Source: Bacteroidota bacterium
GTDB lineage: Bacteria; Bacteroidota; Bacteroidia; Sphingobacteriales; Sphingobacteriaceae
NCBI GenBank assembly: GCA_013288465.1
Contig: JABDBT010000044.1
Coordinates: forward strand, 1 to 19,055
Direction of reading: 5' to 3'
Length of the DNA stretch: 19,055 nucleotides
Shown: positions 15,106-19,055 of the stretch, in pieces
How the letters are laid out: each line of letters opens with the position of its first letter
Position numbering within the stretch: position 1 is the stretch's first letter
The notes under the pieces: model-generated
What the model was told of the DNA's origin: nothing
The model's database searches: none
Seen by the model: only the letters and a program-made list of their open reading frames with translations
Made by a program: the position numbers and the translations under genes

Positions 15106-15807
15106 ATGAAGAAATTAATTTATTTAGGATCGTTTCTTTTGATCCTCTCAGGTTTATCAGCCTGCACCAGCTATGACTATTATGTAGCCGGATTAAATAA
15201 AACCAATATGAGTGGTTACCGTTCATTTGCATGGATGCCGATGAATAACTCAAACAATAACAATGGCAGCGTGGTGGCAGATGCCAGCATAAAAGATGCC
15301 GCAACACAGGCATTATCTTCCAAAGGATTAAGGTTACAGCAACGTAACCCCGATCTGCTGATCAGCTATTCAACCATGGTTGGTACAGGTACCCGCACTT
15401 ATTATTACCCTGACTATGGTTTTGGTTATGGTGGTTTTTATCCCGGCTTTGGCTTCGGTTGGGGTGGCTTTGGCGGCTGGGGCCGTTTCGGGTATCGCCC
15501 ATACTATTACGCTTACGGCGCGCCATTTGCTTATGGCGGCATGGGTGTTGGACAGGAACACTATAAAGAAGGCACAATCATCATCGACCTGATAGATACA
15601 CGTACCAAACGTGTTGTTTGGCGTGGTTTCGGCGTTGGCGAAGTACATAGTAATCCACAAAAAACCCTGGAAGACCTGCCTAAAGTAGTTGATGGTGTTT
15701 TAGAACAATTACATGTTAACCCGTCACCTGATGGCATAATGAGAAGAAGGGCACCTGGCCCGGTAAGAAGGCCAATGTATTACCCTACTTCATCAACTTC
15801 AATATAA
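15106..15807 (+). CDS. DUF4136-type lipoprotein
   Basis: Envelope lipoprotein of 233 aa. The signal ends in the lipobox LSAC, giving an N-terminal lipidated Cys at about residue 20. The following SYDYYVAGLNKTNMSGYRSFAWMP and the later IIIDLIDTRTKRVVWRGFG are typical of the DUF4136 fold. Between them, about residues 90-145, is a Gly/Tyr/Phe-rich stretch (YGFGYGGFYPGFGFGWGG) that is low in complexity. The function of DUF4136 proteins is not established. The gene stands alone, with a candidate promoter upstream and a strong terminator about 115 bases downstream. Confidence 0.88.
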   Translation: MKKLIYLGSFLLILSGLSACTSYDYYVAGLNKTNMSGYRSFAWMPMNNSNNNNGSVVADASIKDAATQALSSKGLRLQQRNPDLLISYSTMVGTGTRTYYYPDYGFGYGGFYPGFGFGWGGFGGWGRFGYRPYYYAYGAPFAYGGMGVGQEHYKEGTIIIDLIDTRTKRVVWRGFGVGEVHSNPQKTLEDLPKVVDGVLEQLHVNPSPDGIMRRRAPGPVRRPMYYPTSSTSI

Positions 15808-15814
15808 TTCAATT

Positions 15815-15849
15815 AAAAGCTAAAAGCAGAATGTACAAAGCGCAAAGCT
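15815..15849. repeat. Period-7 array downstream of the DUF4136 gene
   Basis: Five heptads in register: aaaagct, aaaagca, gaatgta, caaagcg, caaagct. The words resemble those of the array inside the SPOR signal peptide (9047-9081). It begins 7 bases after the DUF4136 stop codon. Confidence 0.65.
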
Positions 15850-15922
15850 AAGTTTTTGATTAGCAACAATGTTTTGCTGTTTATGTGCAGTCATTTAATG
15901 GACCGAATATATTTTACAAACG

Positions 15923-15958
15923 CCTGCTCTGAAACACATTCAGAGCAGGTTTTTTTTT
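15923..15958 (+). terminator. Rho-independent terminator
   Basis: Perfect 10-bp stem CCTGCTCTGA/TCAGAGCAGG with a 7-base loop (aacacat), followed by nine T. It ends the DUF4136 transcript. On the minus strand it has no T-run, so it is weaker for the convergent T9SS gene, which has its own imperfect hairpin at 15987-16013 overlapping the stop codon. Confidence 0.92.
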
Positions 15959-16006
15959 GATGGTCAAAATCATTTGCGCTTTTGCCGCTATCGCAAGTTC
16001 CCGTTG

Positions 16007-18844
16007 CTATAGCTTAATAAATTTATTCACGCCCACTAATTGCTGGTTTGTAGTATTCATTACCCGTAAAATATAAGTACCGGGCAGCAGGTCGCTCACG
16101 CTGCTCTGCCATGTTGCCTGCGACGAACTTGAGCTCCTGATAACACTGCCATCACTGTTAATGATAGTTGCTATATAAGTGCCCGCAGCTCCGTTAGTTC
16201 CAATAATTGTTACATTAATTACGTCTTTTGCAGGATTTGGATATATGCTGATGTTGCTGATCAAGACATTGCTGCTGTTATCAGTAAATAGTATAATAAT
16301 AACGTTTGAATAGGTAATTGCATTATTGATATCCTTTAACTGTAACCGGTACTGGTTTGCTCCTTTAGCCGGGTTATTATCAATAAAACTATAAGCGCCT
16401 ATCCCGCTTGACTGAAGCGAATCAATAGTTTGAAAAGTTTTACCGTTATCAATACTGCGCTGCACATAAAACTCGGTATAGTTAGCTTCATTTTCAACAG
16501 TCCAGGTAACATTTACCTGCGTAGCAGTGGCTACTTTTGCAGCGTTAAAACTCAATAGGTGCATCCCCAGGGCCGGGTTTTCACCTATCACCATTTGAAA
16601 ACGGCCGGAGCCAAAGGTGGCGGGATTATTATTGTCAATATTGAAGTTATACGTTGTATTGGCACGCATATCCAGCGAATCTTTCAGGAAATTATCTTTC
16701 AAAAATATGGTAAAGAGAGCCGGCATGTTTTCCAGCAGATCCATTTTTAAACTATAAGTACCCGATGATGTAGCGCTAACTGCCAAAGGTGCAACTTGCG
16801 GTGTGGTTTTTGACGGGAAGGGAAGCCCGTCAACCGATAAATCAACGGCATCGGCAGATACAGCGCTCAAGTTGACCAATGCCCCGTTTCCACCAAAGTC
16901 AATTGCATCCTCATCATCAAAAAAATTGGGGCTGTATTTTGGATTAAATGTTATCACAATAGCATCTGTATTTACTGAATCCATTATCAATTTTATCCGC
17001 ATAGCGGGATTTGGTATTACTGTTGATTGTACGGGTACAGATGCAGCAAAAATTTTAGCCAGGTTGCCGGTAGCAGCCTGTGTAGTTGTTTTAGCCGACT
17101 CGCGGAAAGTAAGGCTTTGGTTTGCGGCTGTAGCAACAATAAAAAATCCCTCTCCGCTCGAAATCATGTTACTTACAACGCCATCGCTTGAATTTGCACC
17201 TAAAAACTCGGTTGTTGTGGTATCGGCTGCCGAGCTAATTGTAGTATGCGGTGTATAAACAGCATACTGTTTACTCGTAGAATTAAAAATGTAGATCTTG
17301 GTTGCTGTTGTGCCCGCCGCCGGAAAATTTGCCCCGTAAATAGAAGATTGGGCAAGCGTACCCTGGCGGTTAAACTTTTCCCAGTTTATTGTTGACGGGT
17401 ATGGGTTACCAACCAGGTTATACCCCCTGATATTACTGCCCACTACGGCATTAGCAATAGTAGTAGTGTAGGAAAGATTAGTATTGTTTGATGTAGCAAA
17501 CCAGGGCTGTACGGTAATATTACCCGTATTAAGTGTGCCTGTTTGCACTAAGGTTGTATTTTCGGGATAATTATAAGGTGATGTGGTTTTTGTGCCCGCC
17601 GTTGTACCGGCATTTAGCGTGCTGTTACCCCTAAAAAAGAACAGGTAGCCGTTACCTACCGGCAAGTAAGTGGTTGTATCGCCGGCATTTGTCAGCGTAT
17701 TTTTTTTATTTATCCCGAAGTTATAAGCAGGCGTATTGTTCAGTTTTGCAATACTTTTAAAATTACCTGATGCAAAACTGCTTTGATTAGGCACAATATC
17801 TTGCCTGAACAAATACAGTGAGGCCACTGCCGAGGTGGAGGTACCCGCGGTGAAACCATTACCTGATCCGTTTAAGCCGGTAACAATAGAGCCGCTCACT
17901 AAAAAATTAAGATCATAAACTTTGGCTGAGGTATAGGGCGATGGTGTTGCGCCGCTAACATAAACAGGCGACGAAAGCAACCTGTAACCTCGTTTGCTTA
18001 AATCGGCCGAACTACCTTGTAAATAGCGTTGTACAGCATACGTCCCGGTAATTGTACTTGCACCCAACACCGACCCTAATGTGGCTGTACCGCTGGCATC
18101 AGAGTTGAAAGTAAAAGTGCTGGTGTTGTTTAACGTGGATGCATTTAAATTAAGAACGGCTGTTGAAGCCAGGGTAAATGTGCTTGTATTGGCTAAAGTG
18201 GAGCTGCCGCTTAAATTAATAATTGATGAGGCGCCTGTTGTAAAAGTACCTGCATTATTTATGGTTGCCCCGCCATTTAAATTAAGGGTTGACGAACCGG
18301 CGGTTAATGATATACTGCCGCCTGACAAAGTTAAAGCGCCCGGCCCGGCAACAGTAGCTGTACTGCCGGCCAGTACGCTTAAGCCGTTGCTTAGTGTTAA
18401 TGTCTTCCCCGAATTTATGGTAAGCGTTGAAACCTTCGCGCTGCCAAACGTTATACCCGCAATTGAAGTATTTGCAGCTATTGCGGGAGCATTGGTGTAA
18501 TTTACGCCGCCTATCCTAACCACGGTGGTAGTGGTTGGCGCAAAACCGCCACCACCGGTAAGTAAAGTAAAATTCGCAGCGTTGGTAAAGTCATTGCTGG
18601 TGCCGCCCGTCCAGTCTTCGGTGCCAATTATGGTAAATCCGTTGCCGGTTACATTGTAACTATAGGTACTATATGGAGTAGTAACAAATGATGAATTACC
18701 CCCACTTTGACTGGTTGAAAAACTAAACGCGTACCCGGTAGCAGCAGGGCCGTTAGCAACCGTATAATCAGCCGATAATACCGGAGGGGCCGCATCATCA
18801 ACCATTGCGTTTAATTTTACCAGTGGGCAAACTTCAAGTGCCAT
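16007..18844 (-). CDS. Large secreted T9SS cargo protein, N-terminus apparently missing
   Basis: Surface or secreted protein of up to 945 aa. Order of parts: S/T/G-rich beta domains (about 25-130); short strand repeats rich in T, N, S and G (about 135-265, for example TLTINSGKTLTLSNG and STLNLNGGATINNAG), likely a beta-helix; a central region with GYRLLSSPVY and GYNLVGNPYPSTINWEKF; an FN3-like domain (about 770-855, VNVTWTVENEANYTEFYVQRS); and a type A T9SS C-terminal signal (ISIYPNPAKDVINV to NKFIKL). T9SS cargo should also have a Sec signal peptide, but the frame starts MALEVCPLVKLNAM with none, and an in-frame TAG lies just upstream (18872-18874). The start is probably an accident of an internal ATG; natural-looking coding fades near 18780, where a plus-strand frame takes over. 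Function unknown; adhesin-like. Confidence 0.8.
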   Translation of the reverse strand: MALEVCPLVKLNAMVDDAAPPVLSADYTVANGPAATGYAFSFSTSQSGGNSSFVTTPYSTYSYNVTGNGFTIIGTEDWTGGTSNDFTNAANFTLLTGGGGFAPTTTTVVRIGGVNYTNAPAIAANTSIAGITFGSAKVSTLTINSGKTLTLSNGLSVLAGSTATVAGPGALTLSGGSISLTAGSSTLNLNGGATINNAGTFTTGASSIINLSGSSTLANTSTFTLASTAVLNLNASTLNNTSTFTFNSDASGTATLGSVLGASTITGTYAVQRYLQGSSADLSKRGYRLLSSPVYVSGATPSPYTSAKVYDLNFLVSGSIVTGLNGSGNGFTAGTSTSAVASLYLFRQDIVPNQSSFASGNFKSIAKLNNTPAYNFGINKKNTLTNAGDTTTYLPVGNGYLFFFRGNSTLNAGTTAGTKTTSPYNYPENTTLVQTGTLNTGNITVQPWFATSNNTNLSYTTTIANAVVGSNIRGYNLVGNPYPSTINWEKFNRQGTLAQSSIYGANFPAAGTTATKIYIFNSTSKQYAVYTPHTTISSAADTTTTEFLGANSSDGVVSNMISSGEGFFIVATAANQSLTFRESAKTTTQAATGNLAKIFAASVPVQSTVIPNPAMRIKLIMDSVNTDAIVITFNPKYSPNFFDDEDAIDFGGNGALVNLSAVSADAVDLSVDGLPFPSKTTPQVAPLAVSATSSGTYSLKMDLLENMPALFTIFLKDNFLKDSLDMRANTTYNFNIDNNNPATFGSGRFQMVIGENPALGMHLLSFNAAKVATATQVNVTWTVENEANYTEFYVQRSIDNGKTFQTIDSLQSSGIGAYSFIDNNPAKGANQYRLQLKDINNAITYSNVIIILFTDNSSNVLISNISIYPNPAKDVINVTIIGTNGAAGTYIATIINSDGSVIRSSSSSQATWQSSVSDLLPGTYILRVMNTTNQQLVGVNKFIKL

Positions 18845-19055
18845 AACACAAAGCAGCCCGATAGCGTCTTCCTACAATACATTTAGCATATCGGGCAATA
18901 CACTTACACTGCCATCGCCTACATTACTTGTAACCGGCGAAAATAGCACCACGACTAACGGCATTACGTCAGGGAACCTTACTTACGGGCAAACCGGTAT
19001 TGTATTATTCGGATTCGGTGTGCAGGCATTTGGCGCATCATTCTCTGTGGCAACT
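18768..19055 (+). CDS. Open plus-strand frame of a surface-protein-like domain, no start, runs off the window
   Basis: From 18768 (just after an in-frame TAA) to the last base the plus strand is open for 96 codons with no Met. The translation is rich in S, T, G and N (SADNTGGAASSTIAFNFTSG, then SSYNTFSISGNTLTLPSP, then TSGNLTYGQTGIVLFGFG), which looks like real secreted beta-domain sequence. The minus-strand frames over 18875-19055 contain stops and look unnatural. It overlaps the first 77 bases of the T9SS frame on the other strand. Its pattern resembles the N-terminal domain of that protein. No start codon, signal peptide or promoter is seen, so this is an internal fragment joined at this point. 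Confidence 0.5.
18856..18896. repeat. Inverted repeat GCCCGATA/TATCGGGC
   Basis: Exact 8-bp arms at 18856-18863 and 18889-18896 enclose 25 bases, close to the point where the minus- and plus-strand frames meet. Each arm is followed inward by GC. It may be a recombination site, a hairpin, or chance. Confidence 0.4.

Noticed and set aside
15808..15922. Small RNA between the DUF4136 gene and its terminator
   Set aside because: The stretch has a period-7 array and only a weak 5-bp hairpin, and no promoter of its own; a long 3' end of the lipoprotein mRNA explains it.
18081..18500. 139-aa plus-strand frame opposite the T9SS beta repeats
   Set aside because: It mirrors the repetitive minus-strand codons; the T9SS frame continues to a proper C-terminal signal, so the minus strand is the coding one here.

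Overview
The window looks like chromosomal DNA from a Bacteroidota bacterium, most likely of the family Sphingobacteriaceae (Mucilaginibacter or Pedobacter type). The reasons are a Bacteroidota-sized SecA (1103 aa with a large internal insertion), a type IX secretion (T9SS) C-terminal signal, TAnnTTTG promoter elements, almost no Shine-Dalgarno sequences, and very short leaders. The genus is inferred; no database could be searched.

Layout from left to right: the 3' part of prfA (+); a convergent two-gene unit on the minus strand holding a CstB-like persulfide dioxygenase/rhodanese protein and the tRNA methyltransferase mnmD; a plus-strand pair of secreted M16 peptidase homologues, one with the zinc motif and one without; a strong terminator shared with a minus-strand exported protein of unknown function; a minus-strand pair with a 4-base overlap (SPOR-domain protein, then M20D amidohydrolase); a 424-bp intergenic region almost filled by a structured repeat-like element; secA (-); a small acidic protein (-) divergent from purD (+); a DUF4136 lipoprotein (+) with a clear terminator; a 945-aa T9SS cargo protein (-); and at the right edge an open plus-strand frame with no start that meets the T9SS frame head to head.

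Most genes are core housekeeping (translation termination, tRNA wobble modification, Sec export, purine synthesis) or envelope functions (secreted peptidases, lipoprotein, SPOR protein, T9SS cargo). No phage, IS transposase, CRISPR array, tRNA or rRNA was seen.

The unusual content is repeats. At least four families of degenerate short-period arrays (period 7, 8 or 9 bases) lie between genes and also run into reading frames: inside mnmD, at the mnmD stop codon, in the signal peptide of the SPOR gene, and directly after the stop codons of prfA and the small acidic gene. A separate 390-bp element with nested inverted repeats sits between secA and the SPOR gene. At the right edge, two surface-protein-like frames of opposite strand join with neither having a normal start, which suggests an inversion junction or an assembly chimera.
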